Part shown: in pieces, positions 1 to 9,548 of the stretch | Layout: every line of letters begins with the position of its first letter | Numbering within the stretch: position 1 is the first letter of the stretch | Assembly: GCF_002174125.1 (NCBI RefSeq) | Contig: NZ_NEXX01000001.1 | Location: 310,001-374,000, forward strand | Reading direction: 5' to 3' | Source of the DNA: Acinetobacter populi | Lineage (GTDB): Bacteria; Pseudomonadota; Gammaproteobacteria; Pseudomonadales; Moraxellaceae | Length of the DNA stretch: 64,000 nt | The notes under the pieces: model-generated | Seen by the model: the letters and a program-made list of their open reading frames with translations, nothing else | What the model was told of the DNA's origin: nothing | The model's database searches: none | Program-made: the position numbers and the translations under genes

Positions 1-3000
1 GGGCATATACCACGTCCTTCATTTGCGCCATACAGACGATAATGCCATACACCTTCCGACTGGGATTGATACAAATCAGACCATAGGTTACGGTAGGTCA
101 GTGCATCGAATCTGCACTGTGGCATTGAGGCACCACACGGTGTGCGCCCTTCCGGCATACCATTTTCCAGCCAGTGAGCAAACAAAAGTTGATGGTTATA
201 ACCAAAGGCATTTTTAAGATCCGGATAATAATCTGCATAGGCCGTGGCATTAAAGGCACAACTTGGCTGCCGTTCTGCCGCTGGGTAGCCTCGACTCGCA
301 ATGATATTTAAATAGTTATTATAATTGCTCGAGGTCGCTTTGCTACAAATACCGCGTCCTTCATACACACCATTATTACGATAATGTACGTTACCATCAA
401 CCTGTGCCTGCACCAGATCCGGCCAAATACTGCGATACGTCTGTGGCTCAAATTTACATTGTGGCATAACTGCACCACACGGACTACGACCTTCTGCCAT
501 ACCATATTTCAGCCAGTGATCCAGCAACAAGTCTCGGTTATAGCCAAAAGCATTTTTAATATCCGCATAATATTCTGCATAGGCTGTGGCATTAAAGGCA
601 CAACTCGGTTGACTATTTGCTGTGATTCCAGCATTGTTACTGCTGACTTCCAGAAAGGTTTGATTACCATTGTTATCATAACTGTGATGGCTGGTATAAT
701 ACGGTGTACGTTCCTGTATGAGCTGATTGTTATGATCATAACTATAGTTCGTAGAAACATTATCCGCATCTTGTACGACGATTCTTCCATCAAGATCGTA
801 TCTATAGCTGGCTACAAATGAAACAGCATTGCTATTACCATTTAAAATATTCACAATACTGCCTGTGTCATCATAACCGACCACATATGAACCCCCTCGA
901 CCCCAATTAAAACGCTGTAATTGGTCAATACCGGTATACTGGATATCCTGAATCAGACTTTGCTGGTTAAGTTTGATATTGTTTAAACTTCCATCAGCAT
1001 TATAGTTGTAATCAACCCGATTCCCCGAAGGATAAGTGATACTGGTCAACAGACCACCAGCACTATAACTATAAAAATTATTCAAGGTGCTATTACGATT
1101 GGTATATTTGGTCGCAGTCTTGTTTTGCTGGCTTTTTGCGACAATACGATGTAAATGATCATAGCTATATTGGGTATTGACCCAAGGCGAACGTACCTGA
1201 TCGAGATGTCCAAAACCACTGCTGTCATATTCATAGCTATCATTCACCTGTAAATCCGGATTCGATGACTGATTCCCATGGTTACATACAAATTGTGAAG
1301 GTCGTTGTATCTGATCGTAAACACCATAGTTGCATAATCGTTCATTATGCGTATAGCGACTAATATTCTGATGAAAATCATATTGATAGTTTTTCTGACC
1401 AAAATCTGCATTTTGTTCTGCACTCAAATAACGATGATCCAGAAAACTACGTGAAGAGCCGTGATTATTCGCTGCAACTTCTATCGTGTTATTGTCGGCA
1501 CTATCATAGCTTTTTTGATTGGTATATCCATTACCGTCAGTATGGCTAATCACACGATTAAGCTGATCATAATGCCACTGGTTGACAATGCCTTGTGCAG
1601 TTTGTGTCCGAATGAGATTACCATTATTGTCATAATTCATTCTGACCCAATGGCTATTGGTATTTCCACCTTTCCGATAAGATTTTATTCTGCCATTTTC
1701 ATCAAGTTCCTGCCATTCGCTCATTGCCAAAGCACCATTGGCGTGGTGATAACCGACGACACTGCTTTCTCCGTTTGGATAATACCAATACACCTCAATA
1801 TTATTGTTTGGTAGTGTTTTTTTAATCAATTGATGAACATCGTTATAGTCATATCTAATGGTTTGATTATCCGGATTTGTTGTGCTGATTAAACGTCCTA
1901 GATCATCATAGGTATTCTGATTGATTTGTGTTTGTGAACCTGCATAATGTGTTGTTTTTACAACATTATATCGACCATCGTAAACAATCGTATCACTTGA
2001 ATCATCTGGAAGAATAATGCTTTTGGGCAGACCTGCACTGTTATAATCACGATATACTGTATTACGTTCAACGGCACCGCTTGTACTGGCATTTACAATT
2101 ACCGTTTTCTTACTTAAATTACCATATATATCATATTCATAGAGTGTTCTATCATCAACATCTCCTCTTGGTGCATCATAAATATGTAGCAAGCCATAGG
2201 TCGGTTGATTTTGATCTTCATAATAATGATAAAGATGTACTTTGGTCTGACTCCCTGACTGAGGTGAACCAACTTCCTGACGATAAATTTGCCCTCTTGC
2301 ATTTAATAAATTAACGATATTCATCTCGGGTGCATTGATCGCATTTGGTGTTGCAGTGCTATTGATCATGCCATCTGACAAAGTCGTATAACTGTATAGG
2401 GTTTGTCGCTGTAAGTTGCTATCAACTGCTTCTGTAAGTTTTGTTACACGATTGAGCGTATCATATTCCCGTGCTGTCACATTGCCATTGCGATCAGTCA
2501 CACGCAGTAACTGGCTTCTCGGCGTATAAACATTCAAGGTCGAAACAGGTGTCTTGTTCTCAAATAAACACGGGAATCCAGTAACAGTCATTTTAATATT
2601 ATTATTGTCAATAATTTCTGTAGAAACTGTTGTGGTCGCACTTTGCGAACCATCAGGATAAAAATTCATGCTGATGATATTGGCAACATCATCATATGTT
2701 GTTGTCGTATCAGAAATAGCCGCAGAACCATTTGGAATAAAAGATCTTAATCTGGTTTGAGCAGTGCTATAACCGTTTTGTGCGTTTAAAATATAATTTT
2801 GATTAATCTCCCAAGCCCGTTCAATCACCCCACGATGGTTCAATACTTTGGTTAATACCGGATAATCATAACTTTCGTCGGCCGTACGACCTTTAGATTT
2901 AACATAAGCTTTTATTGATCCTAGTTCAGTCATTTCATTGACATAACTATAAGCACCCCCAGCAGTGGAATTGGAGCGAACTAAAGCAAATACAACTGTA

Positions 3001-4106
3001 TTCGCCCCTGTACTCGGCACTTTATTGGTGTAAGCCTGATAATCAAATTCCACAGTCTGACTATCGCCCTGTGAACCGCTACTATAACTTACTTTTGTAA
3101 CAAGACGCGACTCATCAACCGTTTGATTCGCACCTAAGCCCGGATCATGAAAAGTTCTTTCAAAAACCAGTTTATTATTAAAATTATCCGTAACCTGCGT
3201 TAAATTTAATAGATGATCATACTCCAGATTAAGATTGCGCCCTTGTTGATTAATCTGGGTAATACGATGCAAATTCATCGAAACTGTGGTTTTTGTTTCA
3301 ATATATGGAGCAGTATTGGAATTTGCATAACTAGGCATAAGGAATACATGCAAATACCATGAATCTGTTGTGGTTCTTAAATATCCGGATTTATCGACAT
3401 ACAGATTTATAGCCTCAGTATGGGTTTGTGCTGGTGAAATATTGTAGGATACATCCGATACAGTGTATTGAATGCCATTTTTAACGATAATCAAATTATT
3501 TCCTGAACGGCTCATTTGATATTCACCGAGATCGGAACTCCATGAAAGCTGTCTTAATCCATAATTATTTAAATCTCGCACTGCATCTGCCGAATATAAT
3601 CGAGTAAATTTACCATTCTCTTCTTTAAAGATCGTATCGACTGTTTCGCCAGGCAAACGTACGAAAATTTCTTTTACCGAAAAGCTAGCGGTAATTACCG
3701 GATTAGAGGTAGATAGAATGTAATTTTGACCACTTACCTGCGCTGTATAATTTTGATATTGTATCGTCTGAGAACTCATATTCTGCACAAAAACATGTGC
3801 CTGATAATTATCAACCCAACCAAGTGACGTAGATTCAGGTTGTGCAAATGTCTGCGCTGCGGATAAATTTTGTCGAAGAGGCGCACGATAATTAAGATGA
3901 TAAGGCAATGCCCCCAAAATATGTGCTTTTTGGTATGTAATATCTCCCGATACTAAATCATATCCGGCTGTACAAGACTGTATATTTGCAGAGCGTGCAG
4001 CAGCATAGTTTTGTGCAACAATATCGGAGGCGGCATAACTTATCTGGCAAAATAAGCTAAATATGCCGAGGAGTGCACCCAGAAAAATTTTTATAAAGTT
4101 ATTCAT
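1..4106 (-). CDS. Large secreted RHS/YD-repeat protein, 3' end beyond window
   Basis: About 1368 codons are open from the ATG at 4106 to the window edge, so the C-terminus is missing. The N-terminus is a signal peptide (basic MNNFIK, hydrophobic core, cut near SYA-AS). A long stretch of extracellular beta-rich sequence follows, then many YD repeats of the RHS type: for example TYDDLGRL is encoded near 1900. YD repeats build the hollow shell that encloses a toxin or cargo in RHS proteins and teneurins. The visible C-terminal part (about residues 1164-1368) no longer looks like YD repeats. It switches to a Cys-containing EGR-type repeat that is tandemly duplicated (see repeat entry). No PAAR, VgrG or immunity gene is visible on this side of the gene, and the Sec signal argues for export by Sec rather than loading on a type VI spike. 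Family assignment is firm; toxin activity is unproven because the tip lies outside the window. Confidence 0.85.
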   Translation of the reverse strand, partial: MNNFIKIFLGALLGIFSLFCQISYAASDIVAQNYAAARSANIQSCTAGYDLVSGDITYQKAHILGALPYHLNYRAPLRQNLSAAQTFAQPESTSLGWVDNYQAHVFVQNMSSQTIQYQNYTAQVSGQNYILSTSNPVITASFSVKEIFVRLPGETVDTIFKEENGKFTRLYSADAVRDLNNYGLRQLSWSSDLGEYQMSRSGNNLIIVKNGIQYTVSDVSYNISPAQTHTEAINLYVDKSGYLRTTTDSWYLHVFLMPSYANSNTAPYIETKTTVSMNLHRITQINQQGRNLNLEYDHLLNLTQVTDNFNNKLVFERTFHDPGLGANQTVDESRLVTKVSYSSGSQGDSQTVEFDYQAYTNKVPSTGANTVVFALVRSNSTAGGAYSYVNEMTELGSIKAYVKSKGRTADESYDYPVLTKVLNHRGVIERAWEINQNYILNAQNGYSTAQTRLRSFIPNGSAAISDTTTTYDDVANIISMNFYPDGSQSATTTVSTEIIDNNNIKMTVTGFPCLFENKTPVSTLNVYTPRSQLLRVTDRNGNVTAREYDTLNRVTKLTEAVDSNLQRQTLYSYTTLSDGMINSTATPNAINAPEMNIVNLLNARGQIYRQEVGSPQSGSQTKVHLYHYYEDQNQPTYGLLHIYDAPRGDVDDRTLYEYDIYGNLSKKTVIVNASTSGAVERNTVYRDYNSAGLPKSIILPDDSSDTIVYDGRYNVVKTTHYAGSQTQINQNTYDDLGRLISTTNPDNQTIRYDYNDVHQLIKKTLPNNNIEVYWYYPNGESSVVGYHHANGALAMSEWQELDENGRIKSYRKGGNTNSHWVRMNYDNNGNLIRTQTAQGIVNQWHYDQLNRVISHTDGNGYTNQKSYDSADNNTIEVAANNHGSSRSFLDHRYLSAEQNADFGQKNYQYDFHQNISRYTHNERLCNYGVYDQIQRPSQFVCNHGNQSSNPDLQVNDSYEYDSSGFGHLDQVRSPWVNTQYSYDHLHRIVAKSQQNKTATKYTNRNSTLNNFYSYSAGGLLTSITYPSGNRVDYNYNADGSLNNIKLNQQSLIQDIQYTGIDQLQRFNWGRGGSYVVGYDDTGSIVNILNGNSNAVSFVASYRYDLDGRIVVQDADNVSTNYSYDHNNQLIQERTPYYTSHHSYDNNGNQTFLEVSSNNAGITANSQPSCAFNATAYAEYYADIKNAFGYNRDLLLDHWLKYGMAEGRSPCGAVMPQCKFEPQTYRSIWPDLVQAQVDGNVHYRNNGVYEGRGICSKATSSNYNNYLNIIASRGYPAAERQPSCAFNATAYADYYPDLKNAFGYNHQLLFAHWLENGMPEGRTPCGASMPQCRFDALTYRNLWSDLYQSQSEGVWHYRLYGANEGRGIC
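3..614 (-). repeat. Tandem 342-bp (114-codon) duplication inside the RHS gene
   Basis: Positions 13-300 and 355-642 match at a fixed offset of 342 bp in the same frame. Each 114-residue unit holds two diverged motifs. Motif A reads F-N-A-T-A-Y-A-x-Y-Y-x-D-(I/L)-K-N-A-F-G-Y-N then HW-L-x-x-G-M-x-EGR-x-PCG. Motif B reads TYR-x-(I/L)-W-x-DL-x-Q then HYR-x-x-G-x-x-EGRGIC. The shared skeleton is Y...DL...H(W/Y)...G..EGR..C, so the real repeat is about 57 residues in an A-B-A-B order. The last B copy ends at base 3 and the array may continue beyond the window. The DNA copies have diverged at many synonymous and some non-synonymous sites, so this is not a recent assembly duplication. Confidence 0.9.
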
Positions 4107-4236
4107 TATTCTACCCAATGCAATTCAAATGCAATATTTACATAAATTTAGTGATCACAACTTATTAGACCAATACGCCAAATTAACCAACCGATTAAAA
4201 CAAAAATTGTCAAATCAATACAAACAGATAATTTAA

Positions 4237-4479
4237 TTATTGCTTATCTAACGGCTGAGTTGTTCCATCTGTAACGACTTTAGACTCGATAAGTGTAGCT
4301 TTCTCAAGTTGCTCTTGATTCAAAAATTCAGCCTGTTTTTTTGCATGTTCTCTGGCATAACCCACCATTGCATCATTATTGTTTGAAACTTGCTCAGTTT
4401 CACAGCCTGACAATAATAAGACACTTATGAATATACCAATCACCAAGAATCCATCTATTAATTTACATTGCCCCATCAC
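4237..4479 (-). CDS. Small predicted lipoprotein, unknown function
   Basis: The predicted protein is 80 aa, with a hydrophobic segment (GFLVIGIFISVLLLSGC) ending in a clear lipobox LLSGC, so it should be lipidated and exported. The remaining 50 residues are polar, with Lys/Gln/Glu-rich helices and no domain I recognise. An upstream in-frame ATG at 4494 exists, but a GAGG sequence lies about 9 nt before the GTG at 4479 and about 12 nt before the ATG at 4476, which favours one of these two starts. It lies just upstream of the RHS gene on the same strand (131 bp gap), so co-transcription is possible but not shown. Confidence 0.6.
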   Translation of the reverse strand: MMGQCKLIDGFLVIGIFISVLLLSGCETEQVSNNNDAMVGYAREHAKKQAEFLNQEQLEKATLIESKVVTDGTTQPLDKQ

Positions 4480-4718
4480 AATGCTTATCCTCATATTTAT
4501 TCGAATTAGATTTAAAAAATAGTTAAAATTTAACCAATGTAAATATTAAATCATATTCAATCGAAATTTGTAAATATTTTTTTTAATATAAAACATAGAT
4601 ATAATACCATCTACAACTTATATATAGACAATATTATTCAAATTCGATCGTTAATTAAGAATGAAGCTTTAGAAAATTGATAGTACTTTCTAAAGCATAT
4701 GACTACATATATTGTGTA

Positions 4719-5405
4719 TTAAGTATTATAATTCCGTGCACCGAACAAAGCCGTACCAATTCGTACAATGGTCGCGCCTGCGGCAATCGCTGCATCCAGA
4801 TCACCTGACATGCCCATACTTAAAGTATCCCATTGTTCAGGATGGTGATGTCTGGCCTTTACCTGATCAAACAATTGTTTCGTCTGAGCAAATGCTGCGC
4901 TATGCTCTGGTTTTGGAATCACCATCAAGCCACGTAACTGAATATTCGGCAACTGACTGATTTGCGCAACCAGATCGGCAACCTCATCAACACGACAACC
5001 ATCTTTGGATTCCTGATCATCAATATTGACCTGCAAACACAAATTTAATGGTGCTAGATTTTCAGGACGCTGATTGGATAAACGTTCGGCAATAATCAAA
5101 CGATCCACACCATGTACCCAAGCAAAGTTTTCTGCCAGATGCTTGGTTTTATTACGCTGTACATGACCAATAAAATGCCATTCAATCGATAATTGTTTGA
5201 GCTGCTCAATTTTATCCAGTGCTTCTTGCAAATAATTTTCGCCAAATGCACGCTGTCCCAATTGATAAAAGGCAGTAATTGCCGAGGCAGGATGCGTTTT
5301 CGATACTGCCAGTAACTGTACAGATGTCGCTGCCCGACCTGACTTTTCACATGCTTGCTGAATGTGTTGTTGAACCTGTGCATATTGCAAAGCAAATTGT
5401 GGCAT
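4719..5405 (-). CDS. yggS: YggS/PROSC family PLP homeostasis protein
   Basis: A 228-aa protein of the YggS family, which binds pyridoxal 5'-phosphate and keeps B6 vitamers and amino-acid pools balanced without known enzyme activity. Visible family features are the N-terminal LLAVSKTHPA (PLP-lysine region), FGENYLQEALDK, WHFIGHVQRNKTKHL, the VNIDDQESKDG segment and GLMVIPKP. Near the C-terminus are LSMGMSGDLDAAI and VRIGTALFGAR, which contact the phosphate. The length is typical. It is divergent from pilT, 115 bp away; the yggS-pilT arrangement is common in gammaproteobacteria. Confidence 0.93.
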   Translation of the reverse strand: MPQFALQYAQVQQHIQQACEKSGRAATSVQLLAVSKTHPASAITAFYQLGQRAFGENYLQEALDKIEQLKQLSIEWHFIGHVQRNKTKHLAENFAWVHGVDRLIIAERLSNQRPENLAPLNLCLQVNIDDQESKDGCRVDEVADLVAQISQLPNIQLRGLMVIPKPEHSAAFAQTKQLFDQVKARHHHPEQWDTLSMGMSGDLDAAIAAGATIVRIGTALFGARNYNT

Positions 5406-5520
5406 TTTACTTTCCCGGAATTAAAAATCAGTAGATTTCGCCATGAAATAACTTGGTTTCATAGAGCGAACATCTTATCATTCTAAAGGATAATCAAAAA
5501 CTTTAAGTTAAGGGGGAACA

Positions 5521-6558
5521 ATGGACATTACAGAATTATTGGCTTTTTCGGTAAAAAATGGGGCATCAGATTTACATTTATCAGCAGGTTTACCGCCAAT
5601 GATTCGTGTCGATGGTGAAGTCAAACGAATTAACCTGCCTGCAATGGATCATAAAGAAGTTCATCGGCTCATTTATGACATTATGAATGACAAACAACGT
5701 CGTGATTATGAAGAACTGCTGGAAACCGACTTTTCTTTCGAAGTACCGGGTGTAGCACGCTTTCGTGTCAATGCATTTAATCAAAACCGTGGTGCTGGTG
5801 CAGTATTTCGTACCATTCCCTCCAAAGTGCTGACTATGGAACAACTGGGACTTGGCCAAACCTTCAAGGAAATTTGTGAATTACCACGCGGACTGGTACT
5901 GGTTACTGGCCCAACCGGTTCCGGTAAATCCACCACACTCGCTGCCATGATGGATTATATTAATGATACCCGTTATGACCATATTCTGACCGTCGAAGAT
6001 CCTATAGAATTTGTCCATCAATCCAAAAAATGTCTGATTAACCAGCGTGAAGTTCATCGTGATACTCATGGCTTTAACGAAGCACTGCGCTCTGCCTTGC
6101 GTGAAGACCCGGATATTATTCTGGTCGGTGAGATGCGGGATCTTGAAACCATCCGTCTGGCACTGACAGCAGCAGAAACAGGTCACTTGGTCTTTGGTAC
6201 ATTACATACCACCTCTGCGGCAAAAACCATTGACCGTGTGATTGACGTATTCCCTGCCGAAGAAAAGGACATGGTACGTGCCATGCTCTCCGAATCCTTA
6301 CAGGCCGTCATTTCTCAGGCCTTACTCAAACGTAATGGTGGTGGTCGTGTCGCTGCACATGAAATCATGATTGGAACTTCTGCAATTCGAAACCTGATTC
6401 GTGAAAACAAAGTCGCACAAATGTACTCTGCTATCCAGACCGGTGCAGCACAAGGGATGGTGACACTGGATCAAAGCCTGAAAGAACTTGTACATAAAGG
6501 TCAGATTACCAGTGCGATGGCACGTACATTGGCAAAATCTCCAGAATCATTCTTATAG
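5521..6558 (+). CDS. pilT: Type IV pilus retraction ATPase PilT
   Basis: A 345-aa hexameric ATPase that depolymerises type IV pili at the inner membrane, powering twitching motility and DNA uptake. The N-terminal PAS-like domain carries ASDLHLSAGLPP. Walker A GPTGSGKS is at about 130-137, the Asp box around 158-163, and Walker B ILVGEMRD at about 200-207. The AIRNLIRE motif typical of PilT is at about 288-295. An SD-like AAGGGGG lies 5-11 nt before the ATG. pilU follows after 12 bp, so the two form an operon. Confidence 0.97.
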   Translation: MDITELLAFSVKNGASDLHLSAGLPPMIRVDGEVKRINLPAMDHKEVHRLIYDIMNDKQRRDYEELLETDFSFEVPGVARFRVNAFNQNRGAGAVFRTIPSKVLTMEQLGLGQTFKEICELPRGLVLVTGPTGSGKSTTLAAMMDYINDTRYDHILTVEDPIEFVHQSKKCLINQREVHRDTHGFNEALRSALREDPDIILVGEMRDLETIRLALTAAETGHLVFGTLHTTSAAKTIDRVIDVFPAEEKDMVRAMLSESLQAVISQALLKRNGGGRVAAHEIMIGTSAIRNLIRENKVAQMYSAIQTGAAQGMVTLDQSLKELVHKGQITSAMARTLAKSPESFL

Positions 6559-6570
6559 GCAGGATATAAA

Positions 6571-7692
6571 ATGGACTTTAACGGACTTCTAAAACTGATG
6601 ATTGAAAAAAATGCATCAGATTTATTTATTTCTGCCGATGTAGAACCTTCCATGAAAATTAACGGGCAAATTTTACCAGTTACCAAAACCAAACTTAGCC
6701 CAGAAATTATTTCACAGCTCATTCATGCCATCATGACCGAAAAGCAGCGCGAAGAATTTGCCCGCACTCGGGAATGTAACTTTGCCATTACCGACCGCGA
6801 AAAAACTGCCCGCTTTCGGGTCAGTGCCTTTCAGCAACGTGATATGCCGGGCATGGTCTTGCGTAAAATCGAAACGCGTATTCCCACGCCGGAATCCCTG
6901 AAATTACCGCCGATTCTTAAAGAACTCAGCATGACCAAGCGGGGAATTATCTTATTTGTCGGGGCAACCGGGACCGGTAAATCGACCTCACTGGCATCTC
7001 TGGTCGGCTATCGTAATCATAATTCGCGCGGACACATTATCACCATCGAAGATCCTATTGAATTTATTCATCAACATGCCGGCTGTATTATTACCCAGCG
7101 CGAAGTCGGTATTGATACCGATTCATTCGAGGTCGCACTCAAAAATACCCTGCGTCAGGCACCCGATGTCATTCTGATTGGAGAAATTCGCTCTCGTGAA
7201 GTGATGGACTATGCAGTAGCCTTTGCCGAAACCGGACATCTGGTGTTTGCTACGCTGCATGCCAATAATGCCAATCAGGCACTAGACCGGGTGATCCATT
7301 TCTTTGATGCAGATCGGCATAACCAACTGTATATGGACCTTTCATTAAACCTAAAAGCCATTATCGCCCAGCAACTTGTACCAACCAAAGATGGCAAGGG
7401 ACGTCGTGCAGCGGTAGAAGTCATGATCAATACACCGTTGATGCAGGATTATATCCGTAAAGGTGAAATTCATGAGCTGAAAGATTTAATGAAGCGTTCC
7501 CGTGAGCTGGGTATGCAAACCTTTGATCAGGCGTTATTTGATCTGTATAAATCAGGTGAAATTAGTTATGAAGATGCATTAAAACACTCTGATGCACCAA
7601 ATGATCTGCGTTTGCAAATTAAACTGGCCGAAAGTGATGCCCATCATCTCATTGGTGAAAGTGGTAAAGGACTGTTTATTCAAGATTATTAA
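6571..7692 (+). CDS. pilU: Type IV pilus ATPase PilU (PilT paralogue)
   Basis: A 373-aa PilT-like ATPase that works with PilT in pilus retraction. It starts with NASDLFISADVEPS, has Walker A GATGTGKS at about 131-138, ITIEDPIEFIH, and Walker B VILIGEIRSRE. The C-terminal extension ends in GLFIQDY, which PilT lacks. The PilU identity rests on the tandem position after pilT, the GATGTGKS form of Walker A, and the longer C-terminus. The gene is convergent with fecR. Confidence 0.95.
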   Translation: MDFNGLLKLMIEKNASDLFISADVEPSMKINGQILPVTKTKLSPEIISQLIHAIMTEKQREEFARTRECNFAITDREKTARFRVSAFQQRDMPGMVLRKIETRIPTPESLKLPPILKELSMTKRGIILFVGATGTGKSTSLASLVGYRNHNSRGHIITIEDPIEFIHQHAGCIITQREVGIDTDSFEVALKNTLRQAPDVILIGEIRSREVMDYAVAFAETGHLVFATLHANNANQALDRVIHFFDADRHNQLYMDLSLNLKAIIAQQLVPTKDGKGRRAAVEVMINTPLMQDYIRKGEIHELKDLMKRSRELGMQTFDQALFDLYKSGEISYEDALKHSDAPNDLRLQIKLAESDAHHLIGESGKGLFIQDY

Positions 7693-7713
7693 GCCACTCT
7701 CTAGATCGCTGCA

Positions 7714-7749
7714 TGCTCAAGTGTGTTCTCAATCAACATGCCTTGAGCA
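7714..7749. terminator. Hairpin between convergent pilU and fecR
   Basis: TGCTCAAG (7714-7721) and CTTGAGCA (7742-7749) form an 8-bp inverted repeat in the 71-bp gap between two convergent genes. There is no clear U tract, so this is at best a weak or Rho-assisted terminator. Confidence 0.4.
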
Positions 7750-7763
7750 ACGATCATGATAGA

Positions 7764-8717
7764 TTAATGCTTAGGCTTCTGAATATTCACCCAATAGCCT
7801 TCGGCGTACACATCTATCTCAAGGTGATAGGTTTGTGCCAACATGCTATAGACGCGTTGTAAATCATCGATGGGATAGGTTCCGGAGATTTTAATATTAT
7901 CCAGTTGTGGTTCGAGATAAATGGCACCTTTTTGATACGGTTTCAATCGATCCACAAAATCTTTTAATGACAATTCATTGACCATTAAAAAACCTTTGGT
8001 CCAGCTATATTCGCTTGTATCAAGATCAGCGGCTTGTTCAATCTTGGTCTGATCAAAATATGCTTGTTGATGCAGGTTCAATATCTGCGCCTGCCCTTTT
8101 AAGCTTTGTACCTTAACAGCACCTTGATTCACGGCAACAAAAGTCTGCCGTGGTTCCAATCTGACCAAATACTGGGTACCCAATGCCTGTGCTGTACCCT
8201 GTGAGGTTTCGACCAGAAATGGACGTTTCAATGCATCATGGTGGGTTTCTATCCAGATTTCACCTTTACGTAATACAATCTTGCGTTGCTGCCCAGAATA
8301 TTTAATATCAATCGCCGACCGGGCATTCATGATAATGGTACCGCCATCCGGTAATTGAATAGTTTTTCGTTCTCCAACTGAACTACGATAATCTGCCAGC
8401 CATTGCTGTTTTTCATTGCCATAATACAATGCTGACAGTGCAGGAATAATTGCCAGTAACCAAAGATATTTTTTATGGCTGTGGTGGCCATTAGTCTGTG
8501 GCATTTTATCCATGACGGGGAGCACAACCTCCACAGACAAATCAGCAAATTTTCCCTGTAACTGTAAAGCCTTTTCCCATATTCTTTGATGTAAGGTACT
8601 TTGCTGTTGCCATTGCTGTAATTGCTGACGTTCTTCCGCAGAAAGATCACCTTCCTGTAAACGAACAAGCCACTCCGAAGCTTGCTTGATAATTTCCTTA
8701 CGATCAGCTTGAGCCAT
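7764..8717 (-). CDS. fecR: FecR family anti-sigma regulator
   Basis: A 317-aa inner-membrane sensor that holds an ECF sigma factor until a TonB-dependent receptor signals. The N-terminal cytoplasmic part (KQASEWLVRLQEGDLSAEE, the DUF4880-like region) is followed by one membrane segment around residues 84-100 (YLWLLAIIPALSALYYG). The periplasmic FecR domain contains GERKTIQLPDGGTIIMNARS. The last 60 residues resemble an STN-like secretin/TonB short domain (KISGTYPIDDLQRVYSML). The gene starts 3 bp after the sigma-factor gene, so they are co-transcribed. No TonB-dependent receptor follows; the next gene is convergent pilU. Confidence 0.92.
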   Translation of the reverse strand: MAQADRKEIIKQASEWLVRLQEGDLSAEERQQLQQWQQQSTLHQRIWEKALQLQGKFADLSVEVVLPVMDKMPQTNGHHSHKKYLWLLAIIPALSALYYGNEKQQWLADYRSSVGERKTIQLPDGGTIIMNARSAIDIKYSGQQRKIVLRKGEIWIETHHDALKRPFLVETSQGTAQALGTQYLVRLEPRQTFVAVNQGAVKVQSLKGQAQILNLHQQAYFDQTKIEQAADLDTSEYSWTKGFLMVNELSLKDFVDRLKPYQKGAIYLEPQLDNIKISGTYPIDDLQRVYSMLAQTYHLEIDVYAEGYWVNIQKPKH

Positions 8718-8720
8718 TCT

Positions 8721-9236
8721 TTATAAATCTTCCGCATCTAACATAAGATTTAAGCAATGGATATAAGCCTGTTGAATATGTCGCTTGACTGTACTGATGG
8801 AAATATTCAATTTATCTGCAACTTGTTGATGTTTTAAACCTTCAAGCTGTACATAAAGAAAAGTTAATCGGACAGTTTCCGGCAATTCGGATAGAAGCTG
8901 TACCGCCTCTGTCAAGGTTTCTATAATTAAAACATTTTTTTCCGGAGATGGATGTTCAAGCTCGGGCTGTTCGGCAAGGACTTCAAGATAAGCACGCTCA
9001 ATATTTTTATGTTGAATCCAATTGATCATTAATCCCTTGGCAATTTTTGTTAAATATGCTCGAGGTTGCTGTAATTCAAAATCTTGTTGGCGAGCCAATA
9101 CCCGCACAAAGGTATCTTGTGCAAGATCTGCTGCATCGGAAGAATTACCAAGCTTTCGATAAAGCCAAGTATAAATCCATGAATGATGCTGTTGATACAA
9201 ATGTAAAATTTGCTGATTAATCTGTGCTGAATTCAT
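8721..9236 (-). CDS. fecI: FecI-type ECF sigma factor
   Basis: A 171-aa ECF sigma factor of the iron-starvation group. Region 2 includes DAADLAQDTFVRVLA and region 4 is a helix-turn-helix GLKHQQVADKLNISISTVKRHIQQA split here as GLKHQQVADKLN and ISISTVKRHIQQA. The frame is open further upstream to 9302, but that extension would cover the Fur box at 9261-9283, so the ATG at 9236 (MNSAQINQQ) is the supported start. Its predicted role is to transcribe a receptor operon upon signal relay through FecR. Control by Fur is inferred from the operator immediately upstream. Confidence 0.92.
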   Translation of the reverse strand: MNSAQINQQILHLYQQHHSWIYTWLYRKLGNSSDAADLAQDTFVRVLARQQDFELQQPRAYLTKIAKGLMINWIQHKNIERAYLEVLAEQPELEHPSPEKNVLIIETLTEAVQLLSELPETVRLTFLYVQLEGLKHQQVADKLNISISTVKRHIQQAYIHCLNLMLDAEDL

Positions 9237-9260
9237 CTTACAACAATTGTATAAAAAATG

Positions 9261-9283
9261 TATATGATAATTATTATCATATA
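9261..9283. promoter_or_regulatory. Fur box upstream of fecI
   Basis: The 15-bp core TGATAAT-T-ATTATCA at 9265-9279 matches the classic 7-1-7 Fur consensus at every position. It sits within a perfect 23-bp palindrome (11 + 1 + 11). It lies 25 bp upstream of the fecI start, where bound Fur would block transcription under iron-replete conditions. Confidence 0.88.
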
Positions 9284-9548
9284 AAAACGATAGTAACTTC
9301 AATTTATTTTATACTTAATTCTATTATATCAACCTAACACTTTAATATTAAATTAAATAATTATTCTGACAAAGTCATCATCTATAGACTAAACACCCTA
9401 AAAAAACCAAAATATGGCGTTTTTTCCAAAAAATAAAAGCGTATAAGTTTCAAATATGAACTTATACGCTCTAAATGTTTATTCAAGTGATATTAAAACA
9501 ACATTTTAATCATCATTTAACCACAAACATGTTGTGTTCGATTGATGA

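Noticed and set aside
384..821. Plus-strand ORF of 145 codons in the RHS region
   Set aside because: It is antisense to the open RHS frame. The YD and EGR motifs on the minus strand show which frame is real.
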